Positions 55,444 to 64,000 of a stretch of 64,000 bases of DNA are shown piece by piece. The notes below the pieces were generated by a model that did not search any database, was not told the origin of the DNA, and saw only the letters and a program-made list of their open reading frames with translations. The translations under genes were made by a program, and so were the position numbers. Each line of letters begins with the position of its first letter. Position 1 is the first letter of the stretch. The DNA comes from Actinacidiphila rubida (GTDB taxonomy: Bacteria; Actinomycetota; Actinomycetes; Streptomycetales; Streptomycetaceae), in assembly GCF_900110255.1 (NCBI RefSeq), contig NZ_FODD01000015.1, positions 124,001-188,000 on the forward strand, written 5' to 3'.

Positions 55444-56016
55444 ATGCGCGACGGGCGGATCATCTTCCTGAACGGAACGAGCAGTTCGGGCAAATCGGCC
55501 ATCGCCCGCGAACTGCTCGCGATCCTCGACGGCGACCCCTGGTTCCACCTCGCCGTCGACGGGATCGGTGCGCTGCGCGCGCGCCGGGAGGTCGCCCCCG
55601 ACGCGCTCGACGGCATCCTGCGGCGAACCCGCATGGGGTACCACCGGGCCGTCGCCGGCATGGCGGCCGCGGGCAACGACCTCGTGATGGACCACGTGCT
55701 CAGCGAGCCGTGGCGGCTCGCCGACTGCCTGGACGTGCTCGCCGCGTTCGACGTGTTCCTCGTCGGCGTGCACTGCCCGCTCCCCGAACTGGAGCGGCGC
55801 GAGCGGGAGCGCGGCGACCGCCCGCCGGGCCTGGCGGCCCACCAGTACGCGCGGGTGCACGCGCACGGCGTCTACGACGTCGAGTGCGACTCGGGCGCCG
55901 ACTCGCCCCGCGCCTGCGCCGAGCGGATCAAGGCACACGTGGAGGGCGCGGTCGCCCGCGGCGAGGCGCCGACCGCCTTCGCCCGCCTGCGGGCGGCCCA
56001 GGTGACCGGTGGGTAA
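55444..56016 (+). CDS. Chloramphenicol phosphotransferase-like kinase
   Basis: A 190-residue P-loop kinase with LNGTSSSGKSAIAREL (P-loop GTSSSGKS, 11-18) and the following WFHLAVDGIGAL, which matches the Cpt family where an Asp lies in the same place. It would phosphorylate a small hydroxylated molecule; chloramphenicol is the prototype substrate, but not established here. ATG 55444 is internal to a longer frame whose upstream part lacks any start site or motif. Divergent from the EspI-like gene. Confidence 0.82.
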   Translation: MRDGRIIFLNGTSSSGKSAIARELLAILDGDPWFHLAVDGIGALRARREVAPDALDGILRRTRMGYHRAVAGMAAAGNDLVMDHVLSEPWRLADCLDVLAAFDVFLVGVHCPLPELERRERERGDRPPGLAAHQYARVHAHGVYDVECDSGADSPRACAERIKAHVEGAVARGEAPTAFARLRAAQVTGG

Positions 56017-56143
56017 GGGCCTCGCCACAGGCTGGTACTCTGGGTGACGGTCACACGTGGCCGCATGCCTGGCGAGTCACCTGAGATTCCCCCGCGATGA
56101 AGACCGGGGGCGCTCGCAGGCCCTGAAACCCTGAGGAGTCCGT

Positions 56144-56431
56144 ATGTCGCTCGACGTCGAGACGAAGAAGCAGATCATCGCCGAGTTCGGCACCAAGGAG
56201 GGCGACACCGGCTCCCCCGAGGTCCAGGTCGCGCTCCTGTCGCGCCGTATCTCGGACCTGACCGAGCACCTCAAGACGCACAAGCACGACCACCACAGCC
56301 GTCGTGGTCTGCTGATCCTGGTCGGCCAGCGCCGCCGTCTGCTGCAGTACCTGGCCAAGAAGGACATCACGCGCTTCCGTGAGCTCCGCGAGCGCCTCGG
56401 CATCCGTGCCGGCGCGGCGGGCGTTCGCTAG
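56144..56431 (+). CDS. rpsO: Ribosomal protein S15
   Basis: A 95-residue 30S protein, slightly above the usual 89. The S15 core is clear: [25 protein letters not shown] and [24 protein letters not shown] short Arg/Ala-rich C-terminal extension is present. ATG 56144 follows TGAGGAG. A terminator-like hairpin and a long gap separate it from pnp; in streptomycetes these two genes are cotranscribed and the intergenic RNA is known to be processed by RNase III. Confidence 0.97.
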   Translation: MSLDVETKKQIIAEFGTKEGDTGSPEVQVALLSRRISDLTEHLKTHKHDHHSRRGLLILVGQRRRLLQYLAKKDITRFRELRERLGIRAGAAGVR

Positions 56432-56440
56432 GACGCTTGA

Positions 56441-56477
56441 GGGGAGCGGTGCCCGTCTCGGCGGGGCCGCTCCCTTT
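56441..56477 (+). terminator. rpsO terminator-like hairpin
   Basis: An 8-bp stem GGGAGCGG / CCGCTCCC, reinforced by an inner CCCG / CGGG pair and followed by TTT, starts 10 bp after the rpsO stop codon. Confidence 0.75.
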
Positions 56478-56478
56478 C

Positions 56479-56509
56479 GCATATGCGCCGGACGATCCGG
56501 CACATATGC
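56479..56509. promoter_or_regulatory. 13-bp inverted repeat, candidate RNase III site or operator
   Basis: GCATATGCGCCGG and CCGGCACATATGC, 13-bp arms with one mismatch around ACGAT, immediately after the rpsO hairpin. RNase III cleavage of rpsO-pnp readthrough RNA is documented in streptomycetes; this arm length suits such a site. The GCATATG ends are unusually AT-rich for the region. Confidence 0.45.
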
Positions 56510-56773
56510 ACAGGAGGAACCGGCACAGTAAGTGCTTGGCGACGGACTGTGCACAGGACGTGCGAGATCCCTTCGTCGTCTGGTGCAATGGTGCCGTTGA
56601 GAACGAATGAGGAGGAGCGTCCTCCTATCCGCCGCATACGCCGGTCCTCGGTAGTGGCCCCCGGGTGGTCAACCCCCGGTGGCTTCGATCGAAGACCGGC
56701 ACCGGCAGGACGCCCCTCCGCCGATGGCCCGCAGGGACACGCCCTGGGGGCATGGACGAGGAGAATCCCCATA

Positions 56774-58999
56774 GTGGAGAACGAGACCCACTACGCCGAG
56801 GCCGTGATCGACAACGGCACCTTCGGCACTCGCACCGTCCGCTTCGAGACCGGCCGGCTGGCCCGCCAGGCCGCCGGTTCCGCGGTGGCCTACCTGGACG
56901 ACGACACCATGGTGCTGTCGGCCACCAGCGCCTCGAAGCAGCCCAAGGAGCACTTCGACTTCTTCCCCCTCACGGTGGACGTCGAGGAGCGCATGTACGC
57001 GGCCGGCCGGATCCCCGGCTCCTTCTTCCGCCGCGAGGGCCGTCCGTCCGAGGACGCCATCCTCACCTGCCGGCTGATCGACCGCCCGCTGCGCCCGTCC
57101 TTCGTCAAGGGCCTGCGCAACGAGATCCAGGTCGTCTGCACGGTCATGGCGCTCAACCCCGACCACCTGTACGACGTGGTCGCCATCAACGCCGCCTCCT
57201 GCTCCACGCAGCTGGCCGGCCTGCCCTTCTCCGGCCCGATCGGCGGCGTCCGCGTCGCGCTGGTCAAGGGCCAGTGGGTGGCCTTCCCGACGCACACCGA
57301 GCTCGAGGACGCCGTCTTCGACATGGTCGTCGCGGGCCGCGTGCTGGAGGACGGCGACGTCGCGATCATGATGGTCGAGGCTGAGGCCACCGACAAGACC
57401 ATCACGCTGGTCGAGGGCGGCGCCGAGGCGCCGACCGAGGAGGTCGTCGCCGCCGGTCTGGAGGCGTCGAAGCCGTTCATCAAGGTGCTGTGCAAGGCGC
57501 AGTCCGAGCTGGCCGCCAAGGCCGCCAAGCCGACCGCCGAGTTCCCGATCTTCCTCGAGTACGAGGACGACGTGTTCGAGGCCCTCGAGGCCGCGGTCAC
57601 CGACGAGCTGGCGCAGGCGCTGACCATCCCCGGCAAGCAGGCCCGCGAGGCCGAGCTGGACCGGGTCAAGGGCCTGGCCGCCGAGAAGCTGCTGCCGCAG
57701 TTCGAGGGCCGCGAGAAGGAGATCTCCGCGGCCTACCGCTCGCTGACCAAGAAGCTGGTCCGCCAGCGCGTCATCCGCGACCGGGTCCGCATCGACGGCC
57801 GCGGCGTCACCGACATCCGCACCCTGGCCGCCGAGGTCGAGGCGATCCCGCGGGTGCACGGTTCCGCGCTGTTCGAGCGCGGTGAGACCCAGATCCTGGG
57901 CGTCACCACCCTCAACATGCTGCGGATGGAGCAGCAGCTCGACACGCTGGCGCCCGAGACGCGCAAGCGCTACATGCACAACTACAACTTCCCGCCGTAC
58001 TCCGTCGGTGAGACCGGCCGCGTGGGCTCGCCCAAGCGCCGCGAGATCGGCCACGGCGCGCTCGCCGAGCGCGCCCTGCTCCCGGTCCTGCCGACCCGCG
58101 AGGAGTTCCCCTACGCGATCCGCCAGGTCTCCGAGGCGCTGGGCTCCAACGGCTCCACGTCGATGGGCTCGGTCTGCGCCTCCACCATGTCGCTGCTGAA
58201 CGCCGGTGTGCCGCTCAAGGCCCCGGTCGCCGGTATCGCCATGGGCCTGATCTCCCAGGAGATCGAGGGCGAGACGCACTACGTGGCGCTGACCGACATC
58301 CTCGGTGCCGAGGACGCCTTCGGCGACATGGACTTCAAGGTCGCCGGCACGAAGAACTTCGTGACCGCCCTGCAGCTGGACACCAAGCTGGACGGCATCC
58401 CGGCGTCCGTCCTCGCCGCGGCCCTCAAGCAGGCCCGCGACGCCCGCCTGCACATCCTCGACGTGATGATGGAGGCCATCGACTCCCCGGACGAGATGTC
58501 CCCGAACGCGCCGCGGATCATCAGCATCAAGATCCCGGTGGACAAGATCGGTGAGGTCATCGGCCCCAAGGGCAAGATGATCAACCAGATCCAGGAGGAC
58601 ACCGGCGCCGACATCTCCATCGAGGACGACGGCACGGTGCTGATCGGCGCCACCGAGGGCTCCCAGGCCGAAGCGGCGCGCGCGGTGATCAACCAGATCG
58701 CCAACCCGACGATGCCCGAGGTCGGCGAGCGTTACCTGGGCACGGTCGTGAAGACCACCACCTTCGGCGCCTTCGTGTCGCTGATGCCCGGCAAGGACGG
58801 TCTGCTGCACATCTCGCAGATCCGCAAGCTCGCCGGCGGCAAGCGCGTCGAGAACGTCGAGGACGTCCTCGGCGTCGGCGCCAAGGTGCAGGTCGAGATC
58901 GCCGAGATCGACCAGCGCGGCAAGCTCTCCCTGATCCCCGTGATCGAGGGCGAGGACGACGCCGCGGACGGCGACGCGAAGGACGAGTCGGACAAGTGA
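56774..58999 (+). CDS. pnp: Polynucleotide phosphorylase
   Basis: A 741-residue exoribonuclease. Two RNase PH-like domains enclose an alpha-helical domain, followed by KH ([14 protein letters not shown], about 595) and S1 ([20 protein letters not shown], about 655) RNA-binding domains. The phosphate and catalytic region [18 protein letters not shown] is intact. It degrades RNA phosphorolytically from the 3' end and, in streptomycetes, also adds 3' tails. GTG 56774 follows GAGGAG; GTGA overlap couples it to the M16 peptidase gene. Confidence 0.97.
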   Translation: MENETHYAEAVIDNGTFGTRTVRFETGRLARQAAGSAVAYLDDDTMVLSATSASKQPKEHFDFFPLTVDVEERMYAAGRIPGSFFRREGRPSEDAILTCRLIDRPLRPSFVKGLRNEIQVVCTVMALNPDHLYDVVAINAASCSTQLAGLPFSGPIGGVRVALVKGQWVAFPTHTELEDAVFDMVVAGRVLEDGDVAIMMVEAEATDKTITLVEGGAEAPTEEVVAAGLEASKPFIKVLCKAQSELAAKAAKPTAEFPIFLEYEDDVFEALEAAVTDELAQALTIPGKQAREAELDRVKGLAAEKLLPQFEGREKEISAAYRSLTKKLVRQRVIRDRVRIDGRGVTDIRTLAAEVEAIPRVHGSALFERGETQILGVTTLNMLRMEQQLDTLAPETRKRYMHNYNFPPYSVGETGRVGSPKRREIGHGALAERALLPVLPTREEFPYAIRQVSEALGSNGSTSMGSVCASTMSLLNAGVPLKAPVAGIAMGLISQEIEGETHYVALTDILGAEDAFGDMDFKVAGTKNFVTALQLDTKLDGIPASVLAAALKQARDARLHILDVMMEAIDSPDEMSPNAPRIISIKIPVDKIGEVIGPKGKMINQIQEDTGADISIEDDGTVLIGATEGSQAEAARAVINQIANPTMPEVGERYLGTVVKTTTFGAFVSLMPGKDGLLHISQIRKLAGGKRVENVEDVLGVGAKVQVEIAEIDQRGKLSLIPVIEGEDDAADGDAKDESDK

Positions 59000-60387
59000 C
59001 GACCCGCTCCACCGCAGTGACGGCCCGCCCCTCCACCAAGGGGCGGGCCGTCCGCACGCGGGCCACCCGGACCCGTACCCTGCTGCCCGGCACCGACGGC
59101 ACCGGCACCGTCCGCCGCAGCGTGCTGCCCGGCGGCCTGCGGGTGGTCACCGAGACCCTGCCCACGGTGCGCTCCGCCACCTTCGGCATCTGGGCCGGCG
59201 TCGGCTCACGTGACGAGACCCCGGCGCTCAACGGCGCCACCCACTATCTGGAGCACCTGCTCTTCAAGGGCACCCAGCGGCGCAGCGCGCTCGACATCTC
59301 CTCCGCGATCGACGCGGTCGGCGGCGAGATGAACGCGTTCACCGCCAAGGAGTACACCTGCTACTACGCGCGGGTGCTCGACACCGATCTGCCGCTGGCC
59401 ATCGACGTGGTCAGCGACATGCTCACCGGGTCGCTGATCCGCCAGGAGGACCTCGACGCCGAGCGCGGGGTCGTCCTGGAGGAGATCGCCATGACCGAGG
59501 ACGACCCGGGGGACCAGGTCCACGACCTGTTCACCACCGCGCTGCTCGGCGACTCGCCGCTGGGCCGCCCGGTCCTGGGCACCGTCGAGACCATCAACGC
59601 GCTCACCCGCGACCAGGTCGCCCGCTTCTACCGCAAGCACTACGACCCGACCCGGCTCGTCGTGGCGGCCGCCGGCAACATCGACCACGCCACGGTCGTC
59701 CGCCAGGTCAGGCGCGCCTTCGAACGGGCCGGTGCGCTCGGCGACGCCGAGGCGGAGCCGCAGGCGCCGCGCGGCGGGCTGCGCACCCTGCGGGCCGCCG
59801 GCAACGTCGAGATCCTCGACCGGCGCACCGAGCAGGCCCACGTGGTCCTCGGCATGCCGGGCCTGGCCCGCAACGACGACCGGCGCTGGGCGCTGAGCGT
59901 GCTCAACGCCGCTCTCGGCGGCGGTATGAGCTCCCGGCTGTTCCAGGAGGTCCGCGAGAAGCGCGGCCTGGCCTACAGCGTGTACTCGTACACCTCGGCC
60001 TACGCCGACTGCGGCATGTTCGGCGTGTACGCCGGATGCCAGCCGCGGCGGGTGCCCGAGGTGCTCAAGATCTGCCGCGACGAACTGCAGCAGGTCGCCG
60101 AGCACGGCCTGGACGACGAGGAACTGCGCCGCGCCATCGGCCAGTTGTCGGGCTCCACGGTCCTCGGACTGGAGGACACCGGCGCCCTGATGAACCGCAT
60201 CGGCAAGAGCGAGCTGTGCTGGGGCGAGCAGCTGTCGGTCGACGACCTGCTCGCCAGGATCGCCGCCGTCACCCCGGACGAGGTGCGCGCGGTGGCCCGC
60301 GATGTACTGGGGCAGCGTCCCTCGCTGGCCGTCATAGGGCCGGTGAAGGACAAGCAGGCGGCCCGCCTGCACGACGCCCTGGCCTGA
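58996..60387 (+). CDS. M16-family zinc peptidase
   Basis: A 463-residue protein of the pitrilysin/mitochondrial-processing-like family. The inverted zinc motif is [11 protein letters not shown] (H83, E86, H87), with the third ligand expected around E163 in the helix [20 protein letters not shown] segment. Later, [19 protein letters not shown] carries the family's C-terminal Arg/Tyr signature. The N-terminus has about 40 extra basic residues. Linked to pnp by GTGA overlap and followed by a strong terminator. The physiological substrate is unknown. Confidence 0.93.
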   Translation: MTTRSTAVTARPSTKGRAVRTRATRTRTLLPGTDGTGTVRRSVLPGGLRVVTETLPTVRSATFGIWAGVGSRDETPALNGATHYLEHLLFKGTQRRSALDISSAIDAVGGEMNAFTAKEYTCYYARVLDTDLPLAIDVVSDMLTGSLIRQEDLDAERGVVLEEIAMTEDDPGDQVHDLFTTALLGDSPLGRPVLGTVETINALTRDQVARFYRKHYDPTRLVVAAAGNIDHATVVRQVRRAFERAGALGDAEAEPQAPRGGLRTLRAAGNVEILDRRTEQAHVVLGMPGLARNDDRRWALSVLNAALGGGMSSRLFQEVREKRGLAYSVYSYTSAYADCGMFGVYAGCQPRRVPEVLKICRDELQQVAEHGLDDEELRRAIGQLSGSTVLGLEDTGALMNRIGKSELCWGEQLSVDDLLARIAAVTPDEVRAVARDVLGQRPSLAVIGPVKDKQAARLHDALA

Positions 60388-60390
60388 CAC

Positions 60391-60427
60391 CCGGGCGGGC
60401 GGCGCGCCCCGCGTGCCGCCCGCCCGG
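60391..60427 (+). terminator. Hairpin terminator of the pnp-peptidase unit
   Basis: A perfect 13-bp stem (CCGGGCGGGCGGC / GCCGCCCGCCCGG) with an 11-nt loop begins three bases after the peptidase stop codon. Confidence 0.8.
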
Positions 60428-60449
60428 CCCCTCGCCCTCCGACGCGTGA

Positions 60450-61247
<798 letters not shown>

Positions 61248-61251
61248 CGCC

Positions 61252-61704
61252 GTGCGCGCCCGTCTCAGCTACACGGTCTCCGCGATCGTCCTGGTCTTCT
61301 ACTTCGTCCTGGTCGGCGACCGCGGCGTGCTGCTCATCGCGGACGGCCGTCCGGTCACCGTGGCGTTCGGCGTCGCCGTGCTGGTGCTGCCGCTGATCGG
61401 TGCCTGGTTCCTCTGGCACACCACCCAGTTCGCCCGGCACGCGGGCCGGCTGGGGCGGGAACTGGAGGCCGAGGGCGGCCTCCCCGTCGACGAGCTGGTC
61501 CGCACGCCCAGCGGCCGCATCGACCGCGACTCGGCCGACGCGGTGTTCGCCAGGCGGCAGGCCGAGACGGAGGCCGCGCCCGAGGACTGGCGGAACTGGT
61601 TCCGGCTCGCCGTCGCGTACTTCGACGCGCGTGACACGCCGCGGGCCCGCAAGGCCATGCAGCGGGCCATCGCCCTGCACGACGGGAAGCCCGCCGGCAG
61701 CTGA
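61252..61704 (+). CDS. Small membrane protein with TPR-like C-terminus
   Basis: A 150-residue protein. Two hydrophobic helices (about 8-25 and 36-56) are followed by a soluble region. Residues 105-142 (WRNWFRLAVAYFDARDTPRARKAMQRAI) look like one TPR unit. It starts at GTG 61252, four bases after dapB, so the two are likely cotranscribed. It is a common actinobacterial neighbour of dapB; the function is unknown. Confidence 0.82.
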   Translation: MRARLSYTVSAIVLVFYFVLVGDRGVLLIADGRPVTVAFGVAVLVLPLIGAWFLWHTTQFARHAGRLGRELEAEGGLPVDELVRTPSGRIDRDSADAVFARRQAETEAAPEDWRNWFRLAVAYFDARDTPRARKAMQRAIALHDGKPAGS

Positions 61705-61736
61705 CGCCCGTGGCCGGCGGGCCGGCGGCGTCAGCT
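61699..61736. terminator. Bidirectional hairpin overlapping two stop codons
   Basis: A 10-bp stem (AGCTGACGCC / GGCGTCAGCT) contains the stop codons of both convergent genes (61702-61704 and 61731-61733), with a GC-rich loop that can pair further. Confidence 0.7.
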
Positions 61737-62285
61737 CAGCTCGGTCGCCCAGCCCTCCAGGGCGTCGGCGGCGATGTCGAACGCCTCGACGCGTCCCAGG
61801 AAGTCCGCGTTGTGGTCGGTCATCAGCGGCCGCAGCGTCTCGCCGCCGCGCCGCGTGATGAGCAGCGCCTGGCCCTGCACGGTCCTGGGCGTGCCCAGCA
61901 CCTTCACCGGCTGCTGCGCGGTGCGCACGCCCGCGACCTGGCGCCACGGCACCGTCACGGTCGCGAAGAAGGCCACCTGGCGCAGGCCCTTGCCGCTGAT
62001 CCACACGCCCATCCGCAGCAGCCGCAGTGTGGCCGCGATCACCGCGAGCGCCAGCCCCAGGCACAGCCCGGCGCCCTGGACGCTGCCGGCCGCGACCATG
62101 ATCAGCGCGGCGAACATCAGGTACGACGCCAGCATCAGGGCCAGTGCGGCGACGCCGACCCGCCACGGGCCCGGCCGGTACGGGCGCATCCAGCCGTCCT
62201 TGGCGGCGTGCGGCAGCGGACGGCCGCCCTCGTACTCGGTGTACTCGGGGGCGAGGACGGTGGTGGAGCTGTGCGGCTGGGACAC
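61731..62285 (-). CDS. Membrane protein with PH-like domain
   Basis: A 184-residue protein. Two membrane segments (about 44-86) are followed by a C-terminal part of bacterial PH-like type: ISGKGLRQVAFFATVTVPWRQVAGV then LLITRRGGETLRPLM. Such proteins are common and uncharacterised in actinobacteria. I chose GTG 62285 because ATGAGGA lies at good spacing; ATG 62300 gives five more residues. Confidence 0.8.
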   Translation of the reverse strand: MSQPHSSTTVLAPEYTEYEGGRPLPHAAKDGWMRPYRPGPWRVGVAALALMLASYLMFAALIMVAAGSVQGAGLCLGLALAVIAATLRLLRMGVWISGKGLRQVAFFATVTVPWRQVAGVRTAQQPVKVLGTPRTVQGQALLITRRGGETLRPLMTDHNADFLGRVEAFDIAADALEGWATELS

Positions 62286-62398
62286 GCGGCGAATCCTCAT
62301 CAGGTTCGGGCGGGGGCGGGGCTCTGGGTGAGGCTAGCCGCCGCGAGCACGACGGCCAACCTCCGGGACGGCCGGTCGGCTGCGATTCGCTGTCCGAG

Positions 62399-62414
62399 CC
62401 AGCCTCTAGGCTGG
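62399..62414. promoter_or_regulatory. 16-bp palindrome upstream of thyX
   Basis: CCAGCCT-CT-AGGCTGG has perfect 7-bp arms and overlaps a possible -10 element TAGGCT. It ends 26 bp before the thyX start, in a 155-bp divergent region. Confidence 0.4.
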
Positions 62415-62440
62415 TCCGCAGCCAACAGGAAGGACCTCCG

Positions 62441-63187
62441 GTGTCGACCGATCTGCCCACCGGGACCACCGTCCCCGTCCGCTTCCGCGACGACGTCACC
62501 GTCGAACTGGTCAAGCACAGCGCCTCGGACTCCGACGTCCTGTGGGCGGCCCGGGTCTCGACGGCGGGCGAGCAGTCGCTCGAGGAGCTGACGAAGGACC
62601 CCGAGCGGTCCAAGGGCCTGATCAACTACCTGATGCGGGACCGGCACGGCAGCCCCTTCGAGCACAACTCGATGACCTTCTTCATCAGCGCCCCGATCTT
62701 CGTGTTCCGTGAGTTCATGCGCCACCGCGTCGGCTGGTCGTACAACGAGGAGTCCGGCCGGTACCGCGAGCTGGAGCCGGTCTTCTACGTCCCCGGCACG
62801 GACCGCAAGCTCGTCCAGCAGGGCCGGCCCGGCAAGTACGAGTTCGTGCACGGGACTCCCGAGCAGCACAAGGCCACGGTCGCCGCCATGGAGGAGTCGT
62901 ACGCCCAGTCCTACGCCGCCTACCAGCAGATGCTGGCCGCCGGCGTGGCCCGCGAGGTGGCCCGGGCGACCCTTCCGGTGGGCCTGTACTCGTCGATGTA
63001 CGCCACCTGCAACGCCCGCTCGCTGATGCACTTCCTGGGCCTGCGCACCCAGCACGAACTGGCGAAGGTCGCGTCCTTCCCGCAGCGGGAGATCGAGATG
63101 GTCGGCGAGCGCATGGAGGCGCTGTGGACGCAGCTGATGCCCCTGACGCACGCGGCGTTCAACGCGAACGGCCGAGTCGCCCCCTAG
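62441..63187 (+). CDS. thyX: Flavin-dependent thymidylate synthase
   Basis: A 248-residue FAD enzyme that methylates dUMP to dTMP using methylenetetrahydrofolate and NADPH. The family signature is FMRHRVGWSYNEESGRY (RHR at 94-96). The spacing from RHR to the conserved Ser is eight residues, whereas the classical motif is RHRX7S. Ring and dUMP residues such as LYSSMYATCNARSLMHFL are present. GTG 62441 follows GGAAGGA. Divergent from the PH-domain gene. Confidence 0.96.
   Translation: MSTDLPTGTTVPVRFRDDVTVELVKHSASDSDVLWAARVSTAGEQSLEELTKDPERSKGLINYLMRDRHGSPFEHNSMTFFISAPIFVFREFMRHRVGWSYNEESGRYRELEPVFYVPGTDRKLVQQGRPGKYEFVHGTPEQHKATVAAMEESYAQSYAAYQQMLAAGVAREVARATLPVGLYSSMYATCNARSLMHFLGLRTQHELAKVASFPQREIEMVGERMEALWTQLMPLTHAAFNANGRVAP

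Positions 63188-64000
<813 letters not shown>

Larger units (their letters stand above)
56432..56773. other. rpsO-pnp intergenic region with two hairpins
   Basis: 342 bp. It holds the rpsO terminator-like hairpin (56441-56477), a second imperfect inverted repeat (56479-56509), then about 260 bp without a gene up to the pnp start at GTG 56774 (GAGGAG at 56758-56763). By analogy with known Streptomyces rpsO-pnp operons a pnp promoter is expected here, but I cannot place it. Confidence 0.6.

Overview
This window is chromosomal DNA from a high-GC actinomycete, almost certainly Streptomyces or a close relative in the Streptomycetaceae. The evidence is the very high GC content with long antisense shadow ORFs, frequent GTG starts, purine-rich Shine-Dalgarno sites, and a gene order that matches the conserved Streptomyces core block dxr-rseP-ispG-proS-rimP-nusA-ylxR-infB-DUF503-rbfA-truB-ribF, then rpsO-pnp-M16 peptidase-dapB-thyX-dapA. 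I found no tRNA or rRNA gene, CRISPR array, insertion sequence, integrase or plasmid or phage remnant. The first gene (LOG family) and the last (dapA) are cut by the window edges.

Layout. 1-3.1 kb, minus strand: a LOG-family protein and an ABC permease/ATPase pair. 3.3-8.2 kb: an AsnC/Lrp regulator divergent from an aldehyde dehydrogenase (amine or GABA catabolism type) with a perfect 17-bp palindrome between them, then a GDPD-family enzyme coupled to an adenosine-deaminase-family enzyme that looks like a menaquinone-pathway aminodeoxyfutalosine deaminase, and a GNAT protein. 8.2-12 kb: a 992-residue membrane-anchored STAND-type NTPase divergent from a small conserved protein. 12-23.7 kb: catabolic genes, namely methylmalonate-semialdehyde dehydrogenase, PAP2 phosphatase, gabT, a VirD4/TraD-like membrane ATPase, a PucR regulator, a second-type aldehyde dehydrogenase and an acyl-CoA dehydrogenase.

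24-31.4 kb: isoprenoid (MEP) genes dxr and ispG with the site-2 protease rseP between them, two GNAT proteins and proS. 31.4-33.5 kb, minus strand: an APH(6)/hydroxyurea-type kinase, then a ferritin-like protein translationally coupled to a Tat-type lipoprotein. 33.6-46.7 kb: the rimP-nusA-infB-rbfA-truB-ribF translation operon, interrupted between truB and ribF by a 1358-residue protein that joins a degenerate trypsin-like domain to a STAND-like P-loop domain.

46.8-51.4 kb, minus strand: a DinB/DUF664 protein and a tightly overlapping ABC transporter plus two-component operon. 51.6-55.2 kb: a large Pro/Gln-rich ParA-like ATPase that resembles the EspI-type ATPases bordering ESX (type VII) loci, but with no ESX genes beside it. 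55.4-64 kb: a chloramphenicol-phosphotransferase-like kinase, rpsO, pnp, an M16 peptidase, dapB, two small membrane proteins, thyX and dapA.

Many operon ends carry strong GC-rich hairpins (stems of 7-19 bp), listed individually. Several short tandem repeats of unusual period (8, 9, 10, 11 and 13 bp) sit in intergenic or leader positions. The best candidates for undescribed biology are the two STAND-type proteins, the orphan EspI-like ATPase and the VirD4-like ATPase without conjugation partners. All family assignments come from reading motifs by eye. No database search was run.
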